Origin: Chloroflexota bacterium
GTDB taxonomy: Bacteria > Chloroflexota > Limnocylindria > Limnocylindrales > CSP1-4
Assembly (NCBI GenBank): GCA_016200675.1
Contig: JACQEH010000240.1
Span: forward strand, 1 to 11,388
Direction: 5' to 3'
Length of the DNA stretch: 11,388 nt
Shown: positions 1 to 6,218 of the stretch, in pieces
Position numbering within the stretch: the first letter of the stretch is position 1
Layout: every line of letters begins with the position of its first letter
The notes under the pieces: model-generated
What the model saw: the letters and a program-made list of their open reading frames with translations, nothing else
What the model was told of the DNA's origin: nothing
The model's database searches: none
Made by a program: the position numbers and the translations under genes

Positions 1-648
1 GAGCATCGAGCGTGCGGCCGGCGACTCCCGGATCGCGCCGAGCGGGAGGCCGGTCGAGGCCGTCATGCCCGAGAAGGCGACGAGGAGGGTGAACTTCTCC
101 CACTTGGCGACGCGGACATCCGGCGCGGCCTGGGCCGGGATGCCGCCGCGCTCACAGACGTCGAGGATCGCCCGCACCCGCTCGGTGGGCTCCCCGCCGG
201 ACCACTCCCCGAAGACGATTCGTCGTGGGCCCGAGACCTCCACGACGCCGGGGCCTCGCACGGCGGCGAGGATATACGCGGATCCACCGAGGACGTGCTC
301 CCAGCCGACCGCTGCCGCGATCTTGCCCTCGTTGTCGACCCCGTTCTGGAGCGAGACGACGGCCGTGCCGCTTCGGATCAGGGGGGCGAGCCGGGCCGCC
401 GCCGTCTCCGTGTCGTACGACTTCACGCAGAAGAGCACGACGTCGACTGGGCCGACCGCGGCGGGATCATCGGTCGCCGACAGGTTGTAGACGGAGGTGC
501 CCTCGGGCGTCACGAGGGTCAGGCCGCGCTCGCGCAGGGCGAGGAGGTTGGCGCCCCTCGCGATCAGGCTGACGTTGGCGCCACCATCGGCCATCCGGGC
601 CCCGTAGTACGCCCCGAGCGCGCCCGCGCCGTGGACGGCGACCCGCAT
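1..648 (-). CDS. Ketopantoate reductase (PanE/ApbA)-like NADPH oxidoreductase, 3' end cut by window
   Basis: The visible part is 216 residues from the ATG at 648; the C-terminus lies off the left edge. The N-terminus is a Rossmann fold with the dinucleotide loop GAGALG (residues 7-12), then FCVKSYD (74-80, with the family lysine at 76) and SLQNGVDN (99-106, conserved Asn102). The second domain begins with WEKF (183-186), whose Lys185 matches the catalytic lysine of E. coli PanE. PanE reduces 2-dehydropantoate to pantoate for coenzyme A synthesis. However, the usual Asn four residues after that lysine is Leu189 here, within a KFTLLVAFSGMTA stretch. This resembles a widespread PanE-like subgroup whose substrate is uncertain, so I assign the family but not the reaction. 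It begins 22 nt after the NTF2-like gene stops, with a modest GAGGG upstream, so it is probably the last visible gene of the thiolase operon. Confidence 0.85.
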   Translation of the reverse strand, partial: MRVAVHGAGALGAYYGARMADGGANVSLIARGANLLALRERGLTLVTPEGTSVYNLSATDDPAAVGPVDVVLFCVKSYDTETAAARLAPLIRSGTAVVSLQNGVDNEGKIAAAVGWEHVLGGSAYILAAVRGPGVVEVSGPRRIVFGEWSGGEPTERVRAILDVCERGGIPAQAAPDVRVAKWEKFTLLVAFSGMTASTGLPLGAIRESPAARSML

Positions 649-670
649 CCCGACCGACCCTCGAGGCTGA

Positions 671-1066
671 TCAGGCCTCGCGGAAGGGCTTCCGCCAGTC
701 CGGAGCCGGGAACGGGTTGGCGAAGTAGTCGGTCTGGTGGTTGACCTTGCCTTCGGCGTTGAACTCGACGATGGAGATGGAGCTCACGGGCGTCCCATCG
801 CCGTAGTCGATGGTGCTTTCGATGACCCACGCCTGGCCGGGCTTGAGGATGCGCCGCAGGCTCGCCGTTGGCGCGGTTCCCGTGCTCCCGGAGTAGCGCT
901 GGTTCATCGCCGCGATGTTGTCCTTGCCCCGGAAGACCTCGCCGGACTGGGGGTACTCCTGGACCACGTCGTCGGCGGTGATCGCCTGGAGCTCCCTGCC
1001 GTAGGTCTCCAGGTCGCCGGTCTCGAAGACTTCCCTGATGCGCGCCACCATCTCGTCGTCGTTCAC
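671..1066 (-). CDS. NTF2/SnoaL-like family protein
   Basis: 131 residues from a GTG start. The size and pattern fit the NTF2/SnoaL-like cone fold: an N-terminal helix (MVARIREVFETGD), 'VVQEYPQSGEVFRGKDNI' (a polar ligand for the pocket followed by the typical F-x-G-x-[DE]-x-I turn), and paired beta strands ending in 'YFANPFPAPDWR', the common end of the small-molecule-isomerase-like members. Such proteins range from ketosteroid-type isomerases and polyketide cyclases to proteins with no known activity, so no reaction is assigned. The start was chosen at GTG 1066 because GGAGG lies 5 nt upstream. The ATG at 1156 would run into the thiolase 3' end and adds a Pro/Arg-rich segment unlike the family; the ATG at 1051 lacks a binding site. 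It lies 52 nt downstream of thiolase and 22 nt upstream of the PanE-like gene, which suggests one operon. Confidence 0.82.
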   Translation of the reverse strand: MNDDEMVARIREVFETGDLETYGRELQAITADDVVQEYPQSGEVFRGKDNIAAMNQRYSGSTGTAPTASLRRILKPGQAWVIESTIDYGDGTPVSSISIVEFNAEGKVNHQTDYFANPFPAPDWRKPFREA

Positions 1067-1071
1067 TTGAA

Positions 1072-1076
1072 CCTCC
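1072..1076 (-). promoter_or_regulatory. Shine-Dalgarno site deciding the GTG start of the NTF2-like gene
   Basis: On the minus strand the sequence reads GGAGG, then TTCAA, then GTG at 1066. The match to the anti-Shine-Dalgarno and the 5-nt spacing are good and select this GTG over the flanking ATGs at 1156 and 1051. Confidence 0.7.
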
Positions 1077-1118
1077 AGCCGATTGGGACGCGGAGACGAC
1101 CGCGAAGGGACGGTCAGC

Positions 1119-2366
1119 CTACACCCGCTCGAAGGCCGCGGCCACCGAGCCGCCACCGCCGAGGCAGAGGGTGGCGAGACCGTACCGACCCTCGCGCCGC
1201 CGGAGCTCGTGGAGGAGGGTCGCCACGATGCGCGCCCCCGAGGCGCCGATGGGGTGGCCGAGGGCGATCGCGCCGCCGTTGACGTTCACCCGGGACCAGT
1301 CGAAGCCGAGCGCCCGGCCGTCGGCGAGGGCCTGGGCCGCGAATGCCTCGTTGATCTCGATCAGGTCGAAATCGCCGATCGCCAGCCCGGTCTTCTCGAG
1401 GAGCTTCCGAACGCCCTCGATCGGGGCGAGGAAGAGCCACTTCGGGGCGACCTCCGCCTGGGCATAGCCGACGATCCGGGCGAGGGGCCTCAGCCCCAGG
1501 CGTTCGACTGCCCGCTCCGACGCGATCACGGTCGCCGCGGCGCCGTCGGTGATCCCCGGGGCGTTGCCGGCGGTGACCGTCCCGTTCTCCGCGTCGCCGC
1601 GGTCCTCGCTGCCCGGCAGGGCGAAGACGGGCTTCAGGCGGGCGAGGGCCTCGGCGCTCGTGTCGCGGCGCGGTCCCTCGTCGGTATCGACCAGAATCTC
1701 GCGGCCCCTGGCGTCGCGGATCGCGACCGGCGCCATCTCGTCGGCGAAGCGGCCGGCGTCGATGGCAGCGATCGCCCGGCGATGGCTGTCGAGGGCGAAG
1801 GCGTCCTGGTCCTCGCGGCTGACGTGGTCCCGGATCGCCACCCGCTCGGCGTGGGTGCCCATGTGGCAGTCCTCGATGGCGCACCACAGCCCGTCGTGGA
1901 CCGTGGCGTCGACGAGGGCCGCATCGCCGAGGCGCAGCCCGAAGCGGGCGCCGGGTAGCAGGTACGGCGCCCCGTTCATGGACTCCATGCCGCCCGCGAC
2001 GGCGACGTCGGCGTCGCCGGCCCGGATCTCGGCGGCGGCCAGCATGATCGCCTTGAGGCCCGAGCCGCAGACGCGGTTGATCGTGGTGGCCGAGGTCGTC
2101 TCGGCGAGCCCGGCGCGCAGGGCTGCCTGGCGAGCCGGTGCCTGGCCGGCGCCGGCTTGCAGGACCTGGCCCATGAGGACCTCGTCGATCGACGTGCCCT
2201 CGGGCAGGCCCGCCCGCTCGACCGCGGCCCGGATCGCCACGCCCCCGAGCTCGACCGCCGGGACCCCGGCCAGCGTGCCCCCGAACTTGCCGATGGGCGT
2301 CCGAGCGGCGCTGACGACGTAGACGCGGCCGTTCGGGCCGTTCGTGGACACGCGCCCGGGGCTCAT
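1119..2366 (-). CDS. Thiolase (acetyl-CoA C-acetyltransferase / 3-ketoacyl-CoA thiolase)
   Basis: 415 residues, about 20 longer than a typical ~393-residue thiolase because of a longer N-terminus. The enzyme condenses two acetyl-CoA, or in reverse cleaves 3-ketoacyl-CoA with CoA, in the cytoplasm. All catalytic elements are present: nucleophile Cys100 in NRVCGSGLKA, GGMESM (125-130), the NEAF loop (339-342), His371 in NVNGGAIALGHPIGASG, and Cys401 in CLGGGGSVA. This last motif replaces the common CIGGGMG/QG, but the acid/base cysteine and its glycines remain. Sequence alone does not separate biosynthetic from degradative thiolase. The nearby acyl-CoA and hydroxyacyl-CoA dehydrogenases favour beta-oxidation. 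It has no clear Shine-Dalgarno; a -10-like TAGATT lies 6 nt before the ATG, consistent with a leaderless transcript that begins an operon with the NTF2-like and PanE-like genes. Confidence 0.96.
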   Translation of the reverse strand: MSPGRVSTNGPNGRVYVVSAARTPIGKFGGTLAGVPAVELGGVAIRAAVERAGLPEGTSIDEVLMGQVLQAGAGQAPARQAALRAGLAETTSATTINRVCGSGLKAIMLAAAEIRAGDADVAVAGGMESMNGAPYLLPGARFGLRLGDAALVDATVHDGLWCAIEDCHMGTHAERVAIRDHVSREDQDAFALDSHRRAIAAIDAGRFADEMAPVAIRDARGREILVDTDEGPRRDTSAEALARLKPVFALPGSEDRGDAENGTVTAGNAPGITDGAAATVIASERAVERLGLRPLARIVGYAQAEVAPKWLFLAPIEGVRKLLEKTGLAIGDFDLIEINEAFAAQALADGRALGFDWSRVNVNGGAIALGHPIGASGARIVATLLHELRRREGRYGLATLCLGGGGSVAAAFERV

Positions 2367-2372
2367 CGACCG

Positions 2373-2378
2373 AATCTA
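2373..2378 (-). promoter_or_regulatory. Candidate -10 element of a leaderless thiolase promoter
   Basis: The minus strand reads TAGATT followed by six bases (CGGTCG) and the thiolase ATG at 2366. A -10 hexamer normally ends 6-7 nt before the transcription start, so the start would be the A of the ATG. No recognisable -35 box is seen. The same spacing recurs before two other genes in this window. Confidence 0.5.
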
Positions 2379-2510
2379 CAGCAGCGCCAGCTCCGGGCGG
2401 GCCGCGGTGCACCGCACTGGAACGATGCCGGCCTCCTGGAAGGCCAGGTCGTGCTCGAACTTCTGGCCGACGACGAGGAGCCTGACCCGGTCATCCGCGG
2501 CTCTACGCAA
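2376..2510 (-). CDS. Possible 44-residue small ORF between copper oxidase and thiolase
   Basis: A short frame could start at TTG 2510, overlap the last codons of the copper oxidase gene by 8 nt, and end at TAG 2376-2378. Its middle and end (LLVVGQKFEHDLAFQEAGIV and on to PELALL) read like ordinary protein, with a normal hydrophobic/charged alternation and GC-rich third positions, unlike the Ser/Arg/Pro-rich text of the other frames here. I do not recognise the sequence. It could be a real small protein coupled to the oxidase stop, the degraded 3' end of an older gene, or chance. A TTG start with no good ribosome binding site keeps confidence low. Confidence 0.2.
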   Translation of the reverse strand: MRRAADDRVRLLVVGQKFEHDLAFQEAGIVPVRCTAARPELALL

Positions 2511-3873
2511 GGACGGCCTTGACGATCGCGTCGACGTGCTCCTTCTTGGGGACGACCAAAAGGGTCGTGACCATCCCGAACATCCCGGACGATCCTTCGA
2601 CATGGGGCAGGATGTGGCAGTGGAAAGCCCAGACGCCGGGCCGATCCAGGGTGATGAGGGCGTCGTAGCGTTCGCCCGGATTGACCCCGAGCGTGTCGCA
2701 GTCGAAGGCCGCACCGCCGAGCGGATAGCCGTCGCGGGCGACGATTCGCATCCTGTAGCCGTGGCTGTGCCACGGATGCATCATCACGCCCTCGTTCATG
2801 AAGCGGACGAGGACCTTCTCGCCGACTGCTCCCAGGACCGGCACGGTGGCCGGGAAGCCGTGGCCGTTGATGGTGAAGCCGCCGAGGACGTCGTTCGAGA
2901 TCCACGTGTACTCGCGATCGGCCTTCACCTTGTCGACCTTCGGGTCGACGATGAAGGGGCCCAGCAGCCCCCGGCCGACCTGGTCGGTGGCGTTGTGATG
3001 AGAGTGGTACATCAGCGAGCCCGGCCGGCTGGCCGTGAACTCATAAGTGTACGTCTCGCCCGGGGCAAACGGCTTCTGTGTCACGAACGGCACGCCGTCC
3101 TGGAAGAAGTCCTCGAACTCGACACCGTGGAAGTGGACCCCGGTCGTCTCGTCGAGGTTGTTGGTGAAGATGGCCCGGACCCTGTCACCCTCGGTGACCC
3201 GGATGGTGGGGCCCGGCCACTGCTTGTTGTAGCCGAGGGCGGCGACCGGCGGCTTCATCTCGTCGATCTTCTGGCTGATCTTGTCGATCGTCAGCCGGAA
3301 GACCTTGACGCCGCCGTCCAGCTCCGGCTTGAGGGGTGAGACAGCATCGGTCAGGAAGAGGTTCGGGACCTGGGCGAAGGCCGGCTTCTGGCTCAGCTCC
3401 GGGTAGTTCTCGCCCGCCCCGAGGATGTCCGCGAGCTTGGCGAAGGCCGCGTCGCCGTAGATGCCCTTGAGCGCCGGAGCAAGGTTCCCGATGTAGCGAC
3501 GAACCACCTGTCGGGCGTCGATGTCGTGCTGGGTCCAGCCGGCTGGGATGTTCGCGGACGGGACGGCCGAGGTGGCCGGCGAGCCCGACGCCGGGGCCGA
3601 CGCGGCTGCCGAGGCCGCGGCGCTCGGGGCTGGCGAGCCACCGGCCGGCGGCTGGCTCAGCACCGGGCCGTAGGTCCAGCCAGGGGGCGCGGCCGACGGG
3701 GCACAGGCAGCCAGGGTCGCGGCCATGATTCCGCCGCCCGCCAGGGCGGCACCACGGAGGAAGCCGCGGCGGGAGAAGTCGGTCGGGATCTGGGCCTGGC
3801 GTGCGTCGTGGCTCGGCGATGGTATGGACGCGCCCGCCGTCGGATGCGAGGCGCCCTGGGAGTCCAGGGACAT
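2503..3873 (-). CDS. Tat-exported two-domain multicopper oxidase, probable lipoprotein
   Basis: 456 residues. Residues 34-40 (SRRGFLR) form a twin-arginine signal; a hydrophobic stretch follows and ends in the lipobox LAAC (54-57), so export folded and attachment through Cys57 are likely. Residues about 75-108 are an Ala/Ser/Pro-rich linker, then about 70 helical-looking residues I cannot assign. Two cupredoxin domains follow. The first (about 185-315) carries HFHG (247-250) and HSH (290-292). The second (about 320-445) carries HPWHSH (366-371) and HCHILPH (418-424). These are the four copper motifs of laccases, giving a trinuclear centre between domains and a type 1 copper (Cys419) in domain 2 only. 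Only two cupredoxin domains fit the length, which suggests a type-B two-domain oxidase; these are usually trimers. The substrate (phenol, metal ion) is unknown. The start at 3873 is set by GGAGGAG 7 nt upstream. Confidence 0.93.
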   Translation of the reverse strand: MSLDSQGASHPTAGASIPSPSHDARQAQIPTDFSRRGFLRGAALAGGGIMAATLAACAPSAAPPGWTYGPVLSQPPAGGSPAPSAAASAAASAPASGSPATSAVPSANIPAGWTQHDIDARQVVRRYIGNLAPALKGIYGDAAFAKLADILGAGENYPELSQKPAFAQVPNLFLTDAVSPLKPELDGGVKVFRLTIDKISQKIDEMKPPVAALGYNKQWPGPTIRVTEGDRVRAIFTNNLDETTGVHFHGVEFEDFFQDGVPFVTQKPFAPGETYTYEFTASRPGSLMYHSHHNATDQVGRGLLGPFIVDPKVDKVKADREYTWISNDVLGGFTINGHGFPATVPVLGAVGEKVLVRFMNEGVMMHPWHSHGYRMRIVARDGYPLGGAAFDCDTLGVNPGERYDALITLDRPGVWAFHCHILPHVEGSSGMFGMVTTLLVVPKKEHVDAIVKAVLA

Positions 3874-3880
3874 CGGAATT

Positions 3881-3887
3881 CTCCTCC
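3881..3887 (-). promoter_or_regulatory. Strong Shine-Dalgarno of the multicopper oxidase gene
   Basis: The minus strand reads GGAGGAG, seven bases, then the ATG at 3873. This is the strongest ribosome binding site in the window and excludes the in-frame ATG 33 nt further upstream at 3906. Confidence 0.75.
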
Positions 3888-3936
3888 GCAGGATGTGACG
3901 GGACACTGGCTCGAGGCGGCCACCTTCCCCGCTCCG

Positions 3937-3942
3937 AGGCTA
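3937..3942 (-). promoter_or_regulatory. Weak candidate -10 element for the multicopper oxidase
   Basis: TAGCCT on the minus strand lies 63 nt before the oxidase ATG, within the 219-nt gap 3874-4092. No good -35 box is placed 16-18 nt upstream. If real it gives a leader of about 55 nt containing the GGAGGAG site, unlike the leaderless layout of neighbouring operons. Confidence 0.22.
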
Positions 3943-3964
3943 CAACGTGGGCTCGACTGCCCGG

Positions 3965-3980
3965 AGGGACGAAGGTCCCC
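3965..3980. other. Small hairpin upstream of the copper oxidase gene
   Basis: AGGGAC, loop GAAG, GTCCCC: five Watson-Crick pairs plus one wobble on the minus strand. It lies between the end of the acyl-CoA dehydrogenase gene and the oxidase promoter region, so it could end the fatty-acid operon transcript, but no T-run follows. The rest of the 219-nt gap shows nothing clear. Confidence 0.2.
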
Positions 3981-4092
3981 AACGCCCGTGCCGTTCAGCC
4001 CGGCGGCCGGTCTGGAAGGTTCCCGACGGGGTTCAAGAGGCCACCGGCGCCTCGCTCAACTGGGGTCAACCCGTCGCTCGGCGCGAGTCACC

Positions 4093-5310
4093 TCAGGCCC
4101 GAGCGCGGCCGAGGACGGCGTCGGCGACGATGAGCCGGTGCACCTGGTTGGTGCCCTCGTAGATCTGGGCCCCCTTGGCGTCGCGCATGAGGCGCTCGAC
4201 GCCCGTCTCGCGGGAGTAGCCGCTGCCGCCGAAGAGCTGGACGGCGTCGGTTGCGACCTTCATCGCCGCGTCGGAGGCGCTCCATTTGGCGAGCGATGAC
4301 AGCTCGCCGATCGGCTCGCCGCGATCCTTGGCCCGGGCCGCCTCGTGGGTGATCGCGCGGGCCGCGGCCACCTCGCGGGCCATCTCGGCCAGCATGAAGC
4401 GGAGGCCCTGGAGCTCGGCCAGCGGCGCCCCGAAGGCGGTTCGCTGGTGGAGGTAGGCCGCCGCCTGCTCGAGGGCCGAGCGGCCGATCCCCACGCAGGC
4501 GGCGGCGATCGAGATGCGGCCCTCGGCCAGCGCCGACAGGGCGATCCGATAGCCCTGTCCCTCGGCGCCGAGGCGGCGCGCCGCGGGGATCACGGCGCCG
4601 TCGAATATGAGCTCCGCTGCCGGGCACGACCGGATACCCATCTTCCGCTCGTGGGCACCGAACCTGAACCCCGGCGTCCCCTTCTCCACGAGGAAGGCCG
4701 TGATGCCCGTCGAGCCCTTCGCCGGATCGATCGTGGCGAAGACGAGGTAGCGATCGGCCTCCGGCGCGTTCGAGATCCAGATCTTGGTCCCGTGGAGGCG
4801 GTACGCGGCAACGTCGGCGGCCGGCGCCCCTGGGGCGAGCTCCGCACCATCGGCGCCCAGCCGGACTGCCAGGGACCGCAGGGCGGCCGCATCGCTGCCG
4901 CCCGAGGGCTCGGTCAGGCAGAACGCGCCGAGGGCCTCGCCGGTCAGCATCGGCCCCAGCCAGTCGACGTGCTGGTCCGGCGTGCCGTAGGTCACGACGG
5001 GAAACTGGCTCAGGATGTGGACGGAAAGCGTCACGGCCGTGGCCATGTCGGCCGCCCCGAGCTCCTCCATGACCAGGGCCCAGCCGAGGTAGCTGAAGCC
5101 GGCCCCGCCGACGGCCTCCGGCAGCGGGGCGGCGGTCAGGCCGAGGTCCCCCATCTTCGCGAAGATCGAGCGATCGAAGCGTTCGGCCTCGTCGCGCTCG
5201 GCGGCGGTCGGGGCGACGTCGCGCTGGGCGAACGCGCACGCGGTGTCGCGAAGGAGGCGCTCCTCCGCGGTCAGCCCACCGGCGCCGGAAGGGTCCGGAG
5301 TCGCGGCCAT
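4093..5310 (-). CDS. Acyl-CoA dehydrogenase
   Basis: 405 residues. An FAD-dependent flavoenzyme that forms the trans-2 double bond in acyl-CoA and passes electrons to electron-transfer flavoprotein. Order: N-terminal helical domain (about 12-125), the signature CLTEPSGGSD (131-140) opening the beta domain, GTKIWIS (174-180), and the C-terminal helical domain with RTAFG (290-294), QLFGGSGYSRE (358-368) and the catalytic base Glu385 in IYEGTNQ. A Gly/Ala/Pro-rich stretch at about 151-169 lengthens the loop before GTKIWIS by roughly a dozen residues over the usual enzyme. Chain-length or branched-chain specificity cannot be read. The ATG at 5310 is used because it falls 4 nt after the stop of the hydroxyacyl-CoA dehydrogenase gene; the ATG at 5376 would overlap it with a non-homologous Arg-rich leader. 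No clear Shine-Dalgarno, so coupled translation is likely. Confidence 0.96.
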   Translation of the reverse strand: MAATPDPSGAGGLTAEERLLRDTACAFAQRDVAPTAAERDEAERFDRSIFAKMGDLGLTAAPLPEAVGGAGFSYLGWALVMEELGAADMATAVTLSVHILSQFPVVTYGTPDQHVDWLGPMLTGEALGAFCLTEPSGGSDAAALRSLAVRLGADGAELAPGAPAADVAAYRLHGTKIWISNAPEADRYLVFATIDPAKGSTGITAFLVEKGTPGFRFGAHERKMGIRSCPAAELIFDGAVIPAARRLGAEGQGYRIALSALAEGRISIAAACVGIGRSALEQAAAYLHQRTAFGAPLAELQGLRFMLAEMAREVAAARAITHEAARAKDRGEPIGELSSLAKWSASDAAMKVATDAVQLFGGSGYSRETGVERLMRDAKGAQIYEGTNQVHRLIVADAVLGRARA

Positions 5311-5314
5311 GCCG

Positions 5315-6178
5315 TCAGCCGCGCGGGTAGGTGTAGAACCCGCGGCCCGTCTTCTGCCCCAGGTGGCCGGCGGCAACGAGGTCCTCGAGCACCTTCGGCG
5401 GCCTGAAGTGCTCCTGACCGAAGCCCTCGTGGAGGACCTTCATGACGTTCAGGCAGACGTCGAGGCCGATGAAGTCGGACAGCTCCAGGGGGCCCATCGG
5501 GTGGTTGAGCCCGACGCGGGCTCCCGTGTCGATGTCCTCGGCCGTGCCGGTCCCGTCCTCGAGGGCGTGCATGGCTTCCGCCAGGAGCGGCATGAGGATG
5601 CGGTTCACGATGAAGCCGGGCCGGTCGGCGGAGACGATGAGCTGCTTGCCGAGCTCGGCGGTCAGCTCGCGGATGGCGCCTTCCGTGGCATCCGTGGTGG
5701 CGGCGCCGCGGATCAGCTCGACAAGCGGCATGACGGGCACGGGGCTGAAGAAGTGCATCCCCACGAACCGCTCGCGGCGGACCGGAGAGACCGCGGCGGC
5801 GAGCGCGTCGATCGAGATCGAGCTCGTGTTCGAGGCGAAGATCGCGGCCGAAGGCGCCCGCTCGTCGAGCTCCCGCCAGAGCGCCGTCTTGATGGCGAGA
5901 TCCTCGAAGACCGCTTCGACCACCAGGTCGGCATCCCGGACGAGGCCGATGTCCGAGGTGGCCGTCACCCGCTCCAGGATCGCGTCACGGGCGACCTGAT
6001 CGATCCGGCCCTTCGCGACCGCGCGGTCGAGGTTGGCGGCGATGCGCGCGCGGCCCGCGTCGGCGCGCGCGCCGTCTGGCTCGTAGAGGACGACCACCTT
6101 GCCGATCGCCGCGTGGACCTGGCCGATCCCGTGGCCCATGAGGCCGGCGCCGGCGACGAACACTCGCTGGATTGGCAT
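5315..6178 (-). CDS. 3-hydroxyacyl-CoA dehydrogenase (Hbd/PaaH family)
   Basis: 287 residues, the normal length of the stand-alone enzyme. It oxidises 3-hydroxyacyl-CoA to 3-ketoacyl-CoA with NAD, or reduces acetoacetyl-CoA with NAD(P)H in the reverse direction. The N-terminal Rossmann domain has GAGLMGHGI (10-18) and the acidic strand end LYEPD (31-35). The catalytic set is complete: ASNTSS (115-120), His142 in GMHFFSPVPVM, Glu154 in LVEL, and Asn192 in PGFIVNRIL; the His-Glu and His-Asn spacings of 12 and 50 match the human enzyme. The C-terminal domain has NHPMGPLELSDFIGLD (225-240) and ends in GRGFYTYPRG. First gene of a two-gene operon with acyl-CoA dehydrogenase. It has no Shine-Dalgarno; a TAGGCT hexamer stands 6 nt before the ATG. 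Confidence 0.97.
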   Translation of the reverse strand: MPIQRVFVAGAGLMGHGIGQVHAAIGKVVVLYEPDGARADAGRARIAANLDRAVAKGRIDQVARDAILERVTATSDIGLVRDADLVVEAVFEDLAIKTALWRELDERAPSAAIFASNTSSISIDALAAAVSPVRRERFVGMHFFSPVPVMPLVELIRGAATTDATEGAIRELTAELGKQLIVSADRPGFIVNRILMPLLAEAMHALEDGTGTAEDIDTGARVGLNHPMGPLELSDFIGLDVCLNVMKVLHEGFGQEHFRPPKVLEDLVAAGHLGQKTGRGFYTYPRG

Positions 6179-6184
6179 GTCGAC

Positions 6185-6190
6185 AGCCTA
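6185..6190 (-). promoter_or_regulatory. Candidate -10 element of a leaderless 3-hydroxyacyl-CoA dehydrogenase promoter
   Basis: The minus strand reads TAGGCT, six bases (GTCGAC), then ATG at 6178. It sits in the 40-nt gap after the meaB stop, which suggests that the beta-oxidation pair is transcribed separately from the mutase genes. No -35 box is recognisable. Confidence 0.45.
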
Positions 6191-6218
6191 GCGCCCGCGC
6201 CGCTGGCGAGTCATCGGC

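Noticed and set aside
1114..2412. Open frames of about 430 and 290 codons overlapping thiolase in other frames
   Set aside because: Arg/Gly/Pro-rich out-of-frame translations of a clear thiolase gene.
4033..4079. TTGACC and TTGAAC sequences on the minus strand as -35 boxes for the copper oxidase
   Set aside because: Neither has a -10-like hexamer at 16-18 nt, and both are over 150 nt from the start codon.
5311..5376. Longer acyl-CoA dehydrogenase starting at ATG 5376
   Set aside because: It overlaps the 3' end of the hydroxyacyl-CoA dehydrogenase gene with an Arg-rich leader; ATG 5310 sits directly after the upstream stop.
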